Assembly: GCA_947493175.1 (NCBI GenBank)
Contig: CANLQD010000003.1
Location: 744,001 to 808,000 of the forward strand
Origin: an uncultured Flavobacteriaceae bacterium
GTDB taxonomy: Bacteria > Bacteroidota > Bacteroidia > Flavobacteriales > Flavobacteriaceae
Direction of reading: 5' to 3'
Length of the DNA stretch: 64,000 nucleotides
Shown here: piece by piece, positions 48,026 through 58,293 of the stretch
How positions within the stretch are numbered: the stretch's first letter is position 1
Layout: the number at the start of each line of letters is the position of its first letter
Made by a program: the position numbers and the translations under genes
Notes under the pieces: model-generated
What the model was told of the DNA's origin: nothing
Seen by the model: the letters and a program-made list of their open reading frames with translations, nothing else
Databases searched by the model: none

Positions 48026-48035
48026 CTTCTAAAAA

Positions 48036-50165
48036 TTAAGCGGTTACCCCTTTCGTTGCCTTAATGACCTCTTCTGCGATGTTAGATGGTGTCTCCGCAT
48101 AGTGAGAGAATTCCATGGTAGAAGTAGCCCTACCAGACGACAAGGTTCTTAGGGAAGTAACATAACCGAACATTTCCGATAATGGCACTTCGGCCCGTAT
48201 TACTTTTGACCCTGCCCTATCGGACATGTCATTGACCTGCCCTCTACGACGGTTCAAATCACCTACAATATCACCCATATTCTCCTCCGGAGTCAACACC
48301 TCTAGTTTCATAATCGGCTCCATTAACACCGCCCTAGCAGCCTTGGCAGCCTCTTTGTAACCCAATTTGGCGGCCAATTCGAACGATAGTGAATCCGAGT
48401 CTACCGGGTGAAACGATCCATCTTTAAGGGTAACCTTCATACTATCCATTTCAAAGCCGGCCAAAGGACCATTCTTCATGGCCTCTTTGAACCCCTTCTC
48501 AACAGATGGAATATACTCTTTTGGGATATTACCCCCTTTAATGACATTTACAAACTCCAAACCGGTCTTGGTTTCTTCAGAAGCCGGCTCCATTGTGAAA
48601 ACGATATCTGCAAACTTACCACGACCACCTGTTTGTTTCTTATAGGTCTCCCTATGATCGGCCACTGCCGTTAAAGCCTCCTTGTATTCAACCTGCGGCT
48701 GACCTTGGTTTACTTCAACCTTGAACTCCCTTCTCAAACGATCCACAATAATATCTAAGTGCAGCTCTCCCATTCCTGAGATAATCGTTTGTCCGGAGGC
48801 CTCATCGGTCTTTACCTGAAATGTAGGATCTTCCTCCGCCAATTTAGCAAGGGACATTCCTAATTTGTCAACATCTGCCTTTGTTTTCGGCTCAACTGCT
48901 ATACCAATTACCGGATCCGGGAAATCCATACTTTCCAAAACGATAGGATGCTTCTCATCGGACATGGTGTCACCCGTCTTAATATCCTTGAAACCTACCG
49001 CAGCACCAATATCGCCAGCCTCAATATGAGGAATGGCATTTTGCTTATTGGAATGCATTTGGTAAATACGTGAAATACGCTCTTTCTTACCGGAACGGTT
49101 ATTCAAGATGTACGAACCAGCGTCCAATCTTCCCGAATACGTCCTAAAAAATGCCAATCGACCAACAAAAGGATCCGTAGCAATTTTAAACGCGAGTGCA
49201 GAAAAAGGCTCTTTTACGTCTGGCTTTCTACTAATTTCCTCCCCGTTATCCGGATTTACACCTACAATGGCGTCTTTATCTACCGGTGAAGGCAAGTATC
49301 TACATACGGCATCCAAAAGAAACTGAACACCTTTGTTTTTAAATGAAGAACCACAAACCATTGGAATAATAGCTCGATCCATTACCGCTGCACGTAGCGC
49401 GGCATGCACTTCTTCCTCCGTGATAGAATCTTCATCTTCGAAGAACTTTTCCATCAAGGCCTCGTCATATTCGGCGACCGCCTCGATCAAAGCTGCCCGA
49501 TATTCCTTCACTTCCGCCTTCATCTCCTCGGGAATCTCGATAACATCGAAGGTAGAACCGAAGTTTTCGTCGTGCCATACGATAGCCCTGTTCTTTGCCA
49601 AGTCAACAATACCTCTAAAATCGGCCTCATCGCCAATAGGCAAAACGATAGGCACCGCATTAGAGCCCAACATTTCTTTCACCTGCTTACACACGTTCAA
49701 GAAATTTGCTCCTTGCCGGTCCATTTTATTTACAAACCCAATCCTAGGTACTTTATAGTTGTCGGCAAGCCTCCAGTTCGTCTCCGATTGAGGCTCAACA
49801 CCGTCAACCGCACTAAAAAGAAAGACCAAACCATCCAACACTCGCAAAGACCGATTCACCTCGACCGTAAAATCAACGTGACCGGGAGTGTCTATAATAT
49901 TAAAGTGATACCCCTTGGCATCGGCTGTCGGCTTTCCATTTTCCGTGGGAAAATGCCACTCACAGGTAGTTGCGGCAGAGGTAATGGTGATTCCACGCTC
50001 CTGCTCCTGCTCCATCCAATCCATTGTAGCGGCACCGTCGTGCACCTCTCCTATTTTATGACTTACACCTGTGTAAAATAAAATTCGTTCAGTAGTGGTA
50101 GTCTTACCGGCATCAATATGCGCAGCAATCCCTATATTTCTTGTATATTTTAAATCCCTTGCCAT
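48036..50165 (-). CDS. fusA: Elongation factor G
   Basis: 709 aa translational GTPase that moves tRNAs and mRNA after peptide transfer. G domain with [20 protein letters not shown] (P-loop), DTPGHVDF (switch II) and NKMDRQGAN (G4), followed by domains II-V ([16 protein letters not shown]... to [17 protein letters not shown]). No unusual residues noticed at the sites linked to fusidic-acid resistance, but these were not compared in detail. Five bases after rpsG. Confidence 0.98.
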   Translation of the reverse strand: MARDLKYTRNIGIAAHIDAGKTTTTERILFYTGVSHKIGEVHDGAATMDWMEQEQERGITITSAATTCEWHFPTENGKPTADAKGYHFNIIDTPGHVDFTVEVNRSLRVLDGLVFLFSAVDGVEPQSETNWRLADNYKVPRIGFVNKMDRQGANFLNVCKQVKEMLGSNAVPIVLPIGDEADFRGIVDLAKNRAIVWHDENFGSTFDVIEIPEEMKAEVKEYRAALIEAVAEYDEALMEKFFEDEDSITEEEVHAALRAAVMDRAIIPMVCGSSFKNKGVQFLLDAVCRYLPSPVDKDAIVGVNPDNGEEISRKPDVKEPFSALAFKIATDPFVGRLAFFRTYSGRLDAGSYILNNRSGKKERISRIYQMHSNKQNAIPHIEAGDIGAAVGFKDIKTGDTMSDEKHPIVLESMDFPDPVIGIAVEPKTKADVDKLGMSLAKLAEEDPTFQVKTDEASGQTIISGMGELHLDIIVDRLRREFKVEVNQGQPQVEYKEALTAVADHRETYKKQTGGRGKFADIVFTMEPASEETKTGLEFVNVIKGGNIPKEYIPSVEKGFKEAMKNGPLAGFEMDSMKVTLKDGSFHPVDSDSLSFELAAKLGYKEAAKAARAVLMEPIMKLEVLTPEENMGDIVGDLNRRRGQVNDMSDRAGSKVIRAEVPLSEMFGYVTSLRTLSSGRATSTMEFSHYAETPSNIAEEVIKATKGVTA

Positions 50166-50170
50166 TATGA

Positions 50171-50647
50171 TTAAAATCTAAAGTGTGAGAATGCTTTATT
50201 GGCTTCTGCCATTTTATGGGTATCGATTCTTTTCTTGACCGCGGCACCTTCCTCTTTGGAAGCAGCCAGAACCTCTGCAGCCAGTTTTCTGGCCATCCCT
50301 TTTTCATTTCTTTTTCTAGCGTAACTGATCAACCATTTCATCGCGGTCGATATTTTACGGTCTGGTCTGATCTGCATTGGAATTTGAAAGGTAGCACCCC
50401 CGACACGTCTACTTCTGACCTCTACATGGGGCATTACGTTGGACAATGCATCCTTCCAAAGCTCCAGTGAGGTCTTTTCCTCATCCGTCTTTTTTTCCTC
50501 TACGATATCCATTGCATCATAGAAAACACTGAATGCAACCGATTTTTTACCATCCCACATCATCATATTGACGAAACGGGTTACCAACTGATCGTTGAAT
50601 CTCGGATCTGGTAATAAAGGTCTTTTCTTTGCCTGTCTTTTTCTCAT
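50171..50647 (-). CDS. rpsG: 30S ribosomal protein S7
   Basis: 158 aa. [30 protein letters not shown] is the basic N-terminus; [31 protein letters not shown] follows. Organises the small-subunit head; E. coli S7 represses the str operon. Second gene of the cluster, 79 bases after rpsL. Confidence 0.98.
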   Translation of the reverse strand: MRKRQAKKRPLLPDPRFNDQLVTRFVNMMMWDGKKSVAFSVFYDAMDIVEEKKTDEEKTSLELWKDALSNVMPHVEVRSRRVGGATFQIPMQIRPDRKISTAMKWLISYARKRNEKGMARKLAAEVLAASKEEGAAVKKRIDTHKMAEANKAFSHFRF

Positions 50648-50726
50648 TACTTCTTTCTAAAGTTTTAGATTACGCCGCTCAACCCGACACCTAACATATC
50701 AAGGATGCGCAACTACAATCTTAATT

Positions 50727-51101
50727 TTACTTCTTTGGGCGTTTTGCTCCGTACTTAGACCTTCGTTGGGTTCTACCCGCTACACCGGCGGTGTCGAGCG
50801 CCCCTCTAACGATATGATATCTAACTCCCGGCAAATCTTTCACCCTTCCTCCCCTTACTAATACTATCGAGTGCTCTTGCAAGTTATGTCCTTCACCAGG
50901 GATGTAAGCGTTAACCTCTTTACCATTCGTCAAACGCACCCTCGCCACTTTTCTCATGGCAGAGTTTGGTTTTTTAGGAGTGGTAGTGTAAACACGGGTA
51001 CAAACCCCTCTTCGCTGAGGGCATGAATCCAAAGCAGCCGATTTACTCTTCTTAGTAATCGTGGTTCTTCCTTTTCGTACTAATTGTGAAATTGTTGGCA
51101 T
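50727..51101 (-). CDS. rpsL: 30S ribosomal protein S12
   Basis: 124 aa. [20 protein letters not shown]; decoding-centre loop [13 protein letters not shown] and [26 protein letters not shown]. Both lysines where streptomycin-resistance changes occur (the KPNSA and RVKDLPG loops) are wild type. It is the first gene of the ribosomal cluster and follows the promoter at 51143-51173. Confidence 0.98.
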   Translation of the reverse strand: MPTISQLVRKGRTTITKKSKSAALDSCPQRRGVCTRVYTTTPKKPNSAMRKVARVRLTNGKEVNAYIPGEGHNLQEHSIVLVRGGRVKDLPGVRYHIVRGALDTAGVAGRTQRRSKYGAKRPKK

Positions 51102-51142
51102 ACTATATTATTGTATAAAACTACCCCTTGTTTAAGGGTCGG

Positions 51143-51173
51143 CAAATGTAGTAATATTTACCAATAATTCAAA
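51143..51173 (-). promoter_or_regulatory. Strong Bacteroidota promoter of the ribosomal cluster
   Basis: Minus strand TTTG (51173-51170), exactly 19 bases, then TACATTTG (51150-51143): a perfect match to the TTTG-N19-TAnnTTTG consensus of Bacteroidota primary promoters. It lies 42 bases before the rpsL start codon, with a short CCCTT/AAGGG hairpin in the leader at about 51123-51138. The rest of the 409-base divergent gap (51102-51510) shows no other clear element for susC. Confidence 0.85.
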
Positions 51174-51510
51174 CAGCCACCCATTAAATTTTAAGGTTTT
51201 TTTTCTTTGAGCAAAATTCTCTCCAAATAATCACTACCAACCACTTTTGTTAAGAATGGAAAAAACCTTTAACCAAATACCTGATTGCCAATTATGAATA
51301 GCATTATGAGACCTCCAACCAGTTAAACACAACGGTCATTAAGGAATTTTCAAAATTACCTGTGCTTATCTACCAGATACCTATTTCATCCGGCCCTTTT
51401 TCGGGTTACTGGCAATTAGTAGGATGATTCTTAAAGTTTTATTAATAAAGGCTTGGATTATTAGGATGCTTTTATGATTTTTACTTCTAGCTAATTCAAA
51501 TATCTGAAAG

Positions 51511-54500
51511 ATGAGAACAAAACTAAATGGATTCTTAACGCTATTGCTGGCGTTTGTTGTGCATATTTCGTTTGCACAGGAAAAAACGATCACTGGTACG
51601 GTGACAGACCAAGATGGCCTGCCGCTGCCGGGGGTCAACATTGTGGTTGAGGGCACAACTACGGGCACTCAAACTGACTTCGATGGCAACTACTCCATCA
51701 ACGCCAGTCAAGGACAGACGCTACTTTTCACCTATATAGGGGAAAAGGACGTAAGGGTGGTAGTCGGCGCTGGCAACACCATTAACGTACAAATGGAAGA
51801 AGACGCACAAGCCTTAGAGGAGGTTATTGTTACAGCGCAAGGGATCAAACGAGAGAAACAGGCGCTTGGTTATGCCGTATCGGAGGTCGGCAGCGAACAA
51901 TTGGAACAACGACCTGAAGGTGATGTTGGTAGAGTGCTTACGGGAAAAGCATCTGGTCTTAACATTACACAACAAAGTGGTCTTTCAGGATCGGGAACCA
52001 ATATTGTAATCAGGGGGTTCAGTTCATTTAGTGGAAGTAACCAACCTTTATTCATCGTGGATGGCGTACCTTTCTCTAGTGAAACCAACTCTTCAGGCGC
52101 TGCCACAGGCAATGCAAACGATGACTTCATTAACGGAAACTCCGGGTCTAGTAGGTTTTTAGACCTAGACCCGAATAATATTGAAAGTGTAAATGTCTTG
52201 AAAGGTCTTGCGGCTGCAACCTTATATGGTACTCAAGGACGTAACGGGGTTATTTTAATAACAACAAAAAACGGTTCTTCTGCAGGAGCTGTTAAAAAAA
52301 CAGAAATTACCGTTAATTCATCGGTCTTTTTCAATGAAATAGCTTCTTTACCTGATTATCAAGATGAGTTCGGGAACGGATTTGATCAAGCCTTCGGATG
52401 GTTTTTTAGCAACTGGGGACCAGGGTTTGACAGAGATGGCGTTGCCGGCTGGGGAAACGGTATCGATTCCAGACCTAATGTAGGTTTTGATGAAAATGGC
52501 ACTTTAGCCCACCCCTATTCTACAGCTTCCAGTGCAACGGGAATTCCACAGGCCTTTCCTGAGTTTGAAGGAGCAAGGTATGAGTGGAGACCTTATGATA
52601 GTGTAGAAAAGTTTTTTAGGACGGGCGTGGTCACTTCCAATTCCCTAAACGTTCGTGGCTCTTCAGATGATGGCAAAGTCAGCTACAATGCAAATTTTGG
52701 ACACCTGGACGACAAAGGCTTTACACCAGGGAACCAACTTCAACGATATACCCTTGGTGTTGGTGGTAGAGCCATTTTATCGAATAAGTTTACCGTATCG
52801 GGAACACTCAACTTTTCAAATACCGATTTTGAAACACCTCCTGTAGCAGCAAGTACCGGTAACGGAGCATTTGGTACCGGTTCCTCTATTTTTGGAGAAC
52901 TCTTTTTTACACCGAGGAGTGTAAGCATTCAGGACTTACCCTACCAAAACCCGATTGACGGATCAAGTGTATATTATCGTCAAAATAACAGTATTCAACA
53001 CCCCTTATGGACCGTGAATAATTCTGGGTTCCGCCAAGTCACCAATAGAGTATTCGGGCAGTCTTCCCTTAATTACAGCATTAACGACAACCTTAATATC
53101 TTGTATCGTTTTGGACTAGACGTATTTAGCGAAAACAACACCAACTTCCAAAACAAAGGTGGGCGCGGTCAGTCTGATGCTGCTTTGGTCAGTGGTATCT
53201 ACCAGACCTGGAACAACACCAACACGATCCAAAATCATGATATTATTGTCAACGGTGATTATGATCTTTCCGAAAGGGTGGGTATGACCTTCAACTTTGG
53301 AGCCACTTCCAGAAGAGAGGTTTTCGACAGAAACGGAGTTGCAAGTAACGGCCAGCAAGTATTTGACGTCTTTAGACACGTAAACTTTGCCAACCAGAAC
53401 GAAATACAGTTTCTTCAGGAACGAAATATTGCCGGAGTATTTGCCCAAACAGATTTTGATTACGATCGCTGGGCTTACTTAACCTTGGCCGCAAGGAATG
53501 ACTGGGTATCTAATTTAGATATAGAGAACCGCTCTGCCTTTTATCCGAGTGCCAGTGTTTCCTTTATTCCAACGACTATCATTGATGGTTTAAAAAGCCA
53601 GAACGGAATCAACTATCTAAAGATCAGAGCCGGTTATGGAACTTCTGCAAACTTTCCAACCGGATTCCCTACGGTATCCGTATTGAATATCAACACCCAA
53701 TTCTTTCAGGATGAAGGTGTAGATGTAGTTACCAACTCTGTTGGCAATCGTTTGGGAAACCCAAACTTGAAACCAGAACTACTTTCAGAATTTGAAGTAG
53801 GTATTGAGTCTCGGTTATTTAATAATCGCGTTACACTCGACGCCTCTTACTATAGCAGAACAACTACCGATTTGATCGTAGATCGTCCTTTAGATCCGAC
53901 TACCGGTTTCACCGCTCAGCAGACAAACGTTGGAGAAATCCAAGGTGATGGTCTAGAAATAGATTTGGGAATTGATATTTTCAAAAGTGAAAATCCCGAA
54001 GGTGTAAATTGGTCGCTCAATGGTAACTTTACCACCAATAATTCAGAGGTAGTAGATTTAGGACAGGATACCGACCTCATCGTCTTTGCCGGTGCGAATG
54101 GCAATTTGGGCAACGCCGCTATCGAGGGAGAACAACTCGGTGTAATTGTCGGTAGTAAAATAGCGACGAATGACGCTGGGGAGTTCTTAGTGGACAGTGC
54201 TGGTGATTATGTTGAAGAGCAAGGACAATTTGTAATAGGTGATCCAAACCCGGATTGGATATTGAATGTCAACAATAATTTTTCATTTAGGAACTTCAAC
54301 TTCTCATTTCTGTTAAATTACACGCAGGGCGGAGATATTTACTCTAGAACCGTTTCTACACTTCTCGGTAGAGGTTTAACAACCGATACCGTCGATAGGA
54401 TCAACACCTTCATCCTCCCAGGAGTACAGCAGGAAGATGGAAGCCCGAATACGAAACAGATCAACAACTCTACGTTTTATTTTAACAACGTTTTGTTCGG

Positions 54501-54780
54501 ACCCGATGAGTTAGGTGTTTTTGATGGAACGGTCATCCGTTTACAAGAAGTTGCCCTAGGGTATTCATTACCTTCAAAATTCTTGGATAAAACTCCTTTC
54601 GGATCTTTAACCTTTACATTGTCAGGTCAAAACTTGTATTACAAAGCGTTAAATGTTCCTGACGGTACTAATTTTGACCCGAACCAAGCTGGTCTTGGTG
54701 TAGGTAATGGTAGAGGGTTCGACTACTTGGCAGGACCAAGTGGAAGAAGATACGGATTTAGCGTTAAGGCTACCTTTTAA
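51511..54780 (+). CDS. SusC/RagA family TonB-linked outer-membrane transporter
   Basis: 1089 aa. Signal peptide (MRTKLNGFLTLLLAFVVHIS, cleavage after FAQ), carboxypeptidase-like domain (about 24-105, ITGTVTDQDGLPLPGVNIVVEGTTTGTQTDFDGNY), TonB box region EEVIVTAQG, plug (about 115-245) and a 22-strand barrel ending YGFSVKATF. SusC pumps a ligand captured by SusD through the outer membrane using TonB energy. No glycan-degrading enzymes are nearby, so a saccharide or peptide ligand cannot be decided. Divergent from the ribosomal cluster. Confidence 0.95.
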   Translation: MRTKLNGFLTLLLAFVVHISFAQEKTITGTVTDQDGLPLPGVNIVVEGTTTGTQTDFDGNYSINASQGQTLLFTYIGEKDVRVVVGAGNTINVQMEEDAQALEEVIVTAQGIKREKQALGYAVSEVGSEQLEQRPEGDVGRVLTGKASGLNITQQSGLSGSGTNIVIRGFSSFSGSNQPLFIVDGVPFSSETNSSGAATGNANDDFINGNSGSSRFLDLDPNNIESVNVLKGLAAATLYGTQGRNGVILITTKNGSSAGAVKKTEITVNSSVFFNEIASLPDYQDEFGNGFDQAFGWFFSNWGPGFDRDGVAGWGNGIDSRPNVGFDENGTLAHPYSTASSATGIPQAFPEFEGARYEWRPYDSVEKFFRTGVVTSNSLNVRGSSDDGKVSYNANFGHLDDKGFTPGNQLQRYTLGVGGRAILSNKFTVSGTLNFSNTDFETPPVAASTGNGAFGTGSSIFGELFFTPRSVSIQDLPYQNPIDGSSVYYRQNNSIQHPLWTVNNSGFRQVTNRVFGQSSLNYSINDNLNILYRFGLDVFSENNTNFQNKGGRGQSDAALVSGIYQTWNNTNTIQNHDIIVNGDYDLSERVGMTFNFGATSRREVFDRNGVASNGQQVFDVFRHVNFANQNEIQFLQERNIAGVFAQTDFDYDRWAYLTLAARNDWVSNLDIENRSAFYPSASVSFIPTTIIDGLKSQNGINYLKIRAGYGTSANFPTGFPTVSVLNINTQFFQDEGVDVVTNSVGNRLGNPNLKPELLSEFEVGIESRLFNNRVTLDASYYSRTTTDLIVDRPLDPTTGFTAQQTNVGEIQGDGLEIDLGIDIFKSENPEGVNWSLNGNFTTNNSEVVDLGQDTDLIVFAGANGNLGNAAIEGEQLGVIVGSKIATNDAGEFLVDSAGDYVEEQGQFVIGDPNPDWILNVNNNFSFRNFNFSFLLNYTQGGDIYSRTVSTLLGRGLTTDTVDRINTFILPGVQQEDGSPNTKQINNSTFYFNNVLFGPDELGVFDGTVIRLQEVALGYSLPSKFLDKTPFGSLTFTLSGQNLYYKALNVPDGTNFDPNQAGLGVGNGRGFDYLAGPSGRRYGFSVKATF

Positions 54781-54805
54781 ACTATAAATTGTAAAAAATA
54801 TAACA

Positions 54806-56515
54806 ATGAAAAATATCCATAAATATTTAGGTTTAGTCTTGTTGTCAGGGTTTTTCTTGATGAACTCCTGCGAAAGCGTTGAACTAGATCTAACAGAAAA
54901 CCCCAATCAGTTAAGACCTGATCAATCTAGCGCGGACTTGTTCCTAAATTCAATGCAAGTAGATTTTGCTACTTTCACCGAATTGATGAGCTGGAATGGA
55001 GGAGATTTAGTTAGAATTAGCTATCTAAATGGCCGTAATTATCAAAACATAGCGAACTATGCACCCGCCCAGTTGAATTTAGAATGGCAATTAGCCTACC
55101 AAGCTGATGACGGCCAAGCGTTGGCCAGTGGCTTGGAAGTGAACGGTATTTTAGCGGACATTCGTGCTATGGCTCCGGAAGCGGAAGAGAGTGAACTTTT
55201 TTATCATTCAGGGATGGCACAGGTCATTGAGGCTTATACCATTGTCACCTTGGTAGACTTTTTTGGAGACGTACCCTACTCTGAAGCTATTCAAGGAGAG
55301 GGCGAGACACCGATTTTGAATCCAAATGTAGATTCCGGCGCTAGTATTTATGACGCTGCACTAATGCTTCTTGACGATGCTATCGCCAACTTTGAAAGAG
55401 AACCCTTGGTAGAACCTGCCAATGATTTTTATTACGATGGCAACTGGGGCAATTGGATAAAAGCGGCCAATACCCTAAAAATGAAGATTTACTTGCAAAG
55501 AAGACTGGTTGACCCATCCGCTATTGATAGCTTTAATGCCATTGTTTCATCAGAGGAATACATTGACGACACATCGGAAGATTTTCAATTTCAGTGGGGC
55601 ACCAATCCGGTTCAACCAGATGTTAGGCATCCAAGATATGCCGACAACTACACCCCGTCGGGAGGAGCAGACTATCTTCCCAACTGGTTGATGAATTACA
55701 TGAGTATTAACGAAGACCCAAGAATACGCTACTATTTTTACAGACAGGTAAACGCTGTTCCGGGACAAGAAATTGCACCTAACGAGGAAACAATTGCGTG
55801 TTCTCTTGAACCGACTCCCGCACACTATATAGATGGCGGCTTTACCTTTTGTACCCTACCGAACGGATATTGGGGTAGAGACCACGGACAAAATGCAGGT
55901 ATTCCGCCAGATGGTTTCACAAGAACTATTTACGGTGTGTATCCTTCCGGCGGTAAATTCGATGATAGTAGTTTTGATGGATTGTCGGTAGGTTCTGGTG
56001 CCGGAGGCGCAGGAATTACCCCAATACTTTTGGCATCTTGGGTAGATTTCATGAAAGCGGAAGTAGCCATGCTGACCAGCCCTGCTGCAGGCAAGCAATT
56101 GTTATTGGACGGAATCACGAAATCAGTCGCTAAAGTGAGAACCTTTGGATCTTTGGATAGTGGCGCCAACCAGTCTTTTGCCCCTACGGATGGTAATGTT
56201 ACAAACTTCATCAATAATGTAGATGCTGCCTTTGATGCGGCCAGTGATAGTGGTAAATGGGATTTATTAGCGGAGCAATATTTTGTCTCCTTATTCGGGA
56301 ACGGAATCGATGGTTACAATTTTTACCGTAGAACCGGTCTTCCTACCACTTTGCAGCCAAACCTGGAACCCGAGCCCGGAGCTTTCATTAGATCCCTGAA
56401 CTACCCTGCCGATTTTGTGAACAATAATTCGTCGGTAAATCCAAAGGCAGATCAGACTGTTCAGGTTTTTTGGGATACAAATGCCGCCTCACCGACCTTT
56501 CCTGCGGCCAACTAA
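54806..56515 (+). CDS. SusD/RagB family nutrient-binding lipoprotein
   Basis: 569 aa. Lipobox SC at residues 21-22 (GFFLMNSC) followed by ESVELDLTENPN. It shows the SusD-like helix-rich pattern with TPR-type repeats, for example ESELFYHSGMAQVIEAYTIVTLVDFFGDVPYSEA and SGGADYLPNWLMNYM; this matches the SusD-like subgroup without a SusD starch-site signature. It caps the SusC barrel and binds ligand outside the cell. 25 bases after SusC, so co-transcribed. Confidence 0.93.
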   Translation: MKNIHKYLGLVLLSGFFLMNSCESVELDLTENPNQLRPDQSSADLFLNSMQVDFATFTELMSWNGGDLVRISYLNGRNYQNIANYAPAQLNLEWQLAYQADDGQALASGLEVNGILADIRAMAPEAEESELFYHSGMAQVIEAYTIVTLVDFFGDVPYSEAIQGEGETPILNPNVDSGASIYDAALMLLDDAIANFEREPLVEPANDFYYDGNWGNWIKAANTLKMKIYLQRRLVDPSAIDSFNAIVSSEEYIDDTSEDFQFQWGTNPVQPDVRHPRYADNYTPSGGADYLPNWLMNYMSINEDPRIRYYFYRQVNAVPGQEIAPNEETIACSLEPTPAHYIDGGFTFCTLPNGYWGRDHGQNAGIPPDGFTRTIYGVYPSGGKFDDSSFDGLSVGSGAGGAGITPILLASWVDFMKAEVAMLTSPAAGKQLLLDGITKSVAKVRTFGSLDSGANQSFAPTDGNVTNFINNVDAAFDAASDSGKWDLLAEQYFVSLFGNGIDGYNFYRRTGLPTTLQPNLEPEPGAFIRSLNYPADFVNNNSSVNPKADQTVQVFWDTNAASPTFPAAN

Positions 56516-56542
56516 TCAATAATTATAAAATTCATACGTATT

Positions 56543-57586
56543 ATGAAAAAATATATAAACAAAATAGCAGTTCTCAGCCTAGCGTTGGGAGTCATCTGTT
56601 CCTGTGACGACGATGAAAAGGTAGTAGACCAGATTCTGGAAGAAGTAGGAACCGGAGCCGTCCTTAGAACCATTGATGAAGACAACGACCTGGTGTTTAA
56701 CGACGAAACGGATTCTTTTGATGCCGGATCGGCCTATACGATCATATTGGAAGAGCAAGATGCCGAAGGCGGAGCTCTTTTACAATCAGTTGATATCTTT
56801 GTGAACTTTGATGATAACTCACCGGTTATATCCGGCACGGATACCTTATTAATATCTACCTCAGAGGTACCGCTACAAACGTTGAGTGCAGCTGATTTTA
56901 GCCAGGGAGATCGTGGTCTTCCACAGACTACGGTTTCTTATACCTCCGACGAGCTCATTGCAGCAACAGGCATCGATGAATCGTTGGTTATTGGTAAGGA
57001 TAGATTTGAATTTAGAATGGTTTTGACCCTTACCAATGGCGAGGTATACACAAATACCGATGTTGGGGGGCCAGTTAGCGGTGGTTCATATTTTTCGGCA
57101 CCTTTCGAATACTTCCCGGTAATTGCTTGTTCCATTACAGAAAGTTTGGCAGGTACCCATAGTTATGTGGCGACTAATATTATTCCCGCACCTGGTGGCG
57201 GAGGTGATTGTTCGGGTGGTGACCTAGCAGGTACTGTAACATGGTCCGAAACAGACGACGAAGGTGTATATGCTTCTTCCGATATGAGTTTTGGACAGTT
57301 CGACGATTGCTATGATGGTAGGGGTGCAGCAACCGGAGAGGACATCACCATTGAATGGGACTGTACAAATCTAGCGCCAGATGGGGAGGTTTATCTAAAA
57401 GACGGAGTTGTAATTCCGGATGATGACGATGAAGATGAGGAAATTACGTACAACTACTCCATCACCAATGTGAGTGGACCCGAAATGACGATTGAGTTCG
57501 CCAATTCTGCAGGGGATCGGGGAACCGTTGTATTGACCAGGGAAGGCGGAGTAGATTGGCCGGTAATTTTTACGGCGAACAACTAA
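56543..57586 (+). CDS. Surface lipoprotein of the SusCD operon
   Basis: 347 aa. Lipobox VICSC (Cys21) followed at once by DDDEK, the type of acidic lipoprotein export signal that sends Bacteroidota lipoproteins to the outer face. The mature protein has no recognised domain; it is beta-rich with acidic stretches (PDDDDEDEE at about 297-305) and a Gly-rich loop (APGGGGDCSGGD). It plays the role of SusE/SusF-like accessory binding protein by position: third gene, 27 bases after SusD and just before a terminator. Confidence 0.8.
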   Translation: MKKYINKIAVLSLALGVICSCDDDEKVVDQILEEVGTGAVLRTIDEDNDLVFNDETDSFDAGSAYTIILEEQDAEGGALLQSVDIFVNFDDNSPVISGTDTLLISTSEVPLQTLSAADFSQGDRGLPQTTVSYTSDELIAATGIDESLVIGKDRFEFRMVLTLTNGEVYTNTDVGGPVSGGSYFSAPFEYFPVIACSITESLAGTHSYVATNIIPAPGGGGDCSGGDLAGTVTWSETDDEGVYASSDMSFGQFDDCYDGRGAATGEDITIEWDCTNLAPDGEVYLKDGVVIPDDDDEDEEITYNYSITNVSGPEMTIEFANSAGDRGTVVLTREGGVDWPVIFTANN

Positions 57587-57640
57587 TACATACGCTTACT
57601 ATTATTATATCATATTAGTATCAAAACATACTAATATGAA

Positions 57641-57688
57641 ACAAAACAAAAAAGAGCGGAGGCCAGCCTCCGCTCTTTTTTGTTTTGT
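57641..57688. terminator. Strong terminator after the SusCD operon
   Basis: Perfect 23-bp stem (57641-57663 with 57666-57688), loop of two bases; core GAGCGGAGGC/GCCTCCGCTC flanked by A-rich and U-rich arms, so it can act in both directions. It lies 55 bases after the lipoprotein gene's stop codon. Confidence 0.92.
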
Positions 57689-57862
57689 TTTCGAATGTTC
57701 GCCGACCATAAAAGCCTATGCAAACCACTTTTAAACCCGTATTTTGGTAAAAGCACCTCTTTCGGGAGTTCAAATTATGAGTGCCAAGTTACCGTGGCAT
57801 CCGTTTTTTAACTTCTGGCTATGCCAAAACGCTACATTTACATTCGATTCAATATAGAAAAC

Positions 57863-58080
57863 TTACGCTCTGTAGGCAATGGTGAAATAGAGAAACGAAT
57901 ATCCATGCCCTATGGAACATACATCAATACTTTCGTTAAGCTTATGGTGTGTATTAGGCATGATCGGTAGTTGATGACCGATATGTTTTAGTACTACTTT
58001 AGCAGAGACCATGGAGGCAGCGTTGTACGACTCGTCAACGTCTCCAAAATCAAATCACCAAGAACGATGTTTTAGTTGCC
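57863..58080 (-). pseudogene. Possible remnant of an outer-membrane barrel protein
   Basis: The minus strand from about 58041 to the stop at 57863-57865 reads without interruption and ends GYSFLYFTIAYRA, an aromatic end as in outer-membrane barrels; the preceding residues FDFGDVDESYNAASMVSAK look like strands. Upstream, an in-frame TGA separates it from further plausible sequence. No start codon fits. A degraded gene fragment is the simplest reading. The surrounding intergenic DNA, 57689-57862 and 58081-58293, shows nothing recognisable. Confidence 0.3.
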
Positions 58081-58293
58081 TAGCGGACCTCCATAGCAAT
58101 ATCATAAGCTTTTACAAAAAAACCGTTGGATGTCTCTTGGCCTGGCAAAGCATGTAACAAGCAGGAAACACTCTGGCATATCTTGCCCCTAATCGGAGAG
58201 CACCATCTTACACTGATAATTATACTACTTTGTATCTACGTCGCTGAATCGGAAGTGTTTAACGATTTGTATTTATCCACATGTTTCCGGCAG

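Noticed and set aside
33774..51101. Long antisense frames through the ribosomal genes
   Set aside because: Shadows of the conserved minus-strand genes; no independent support.
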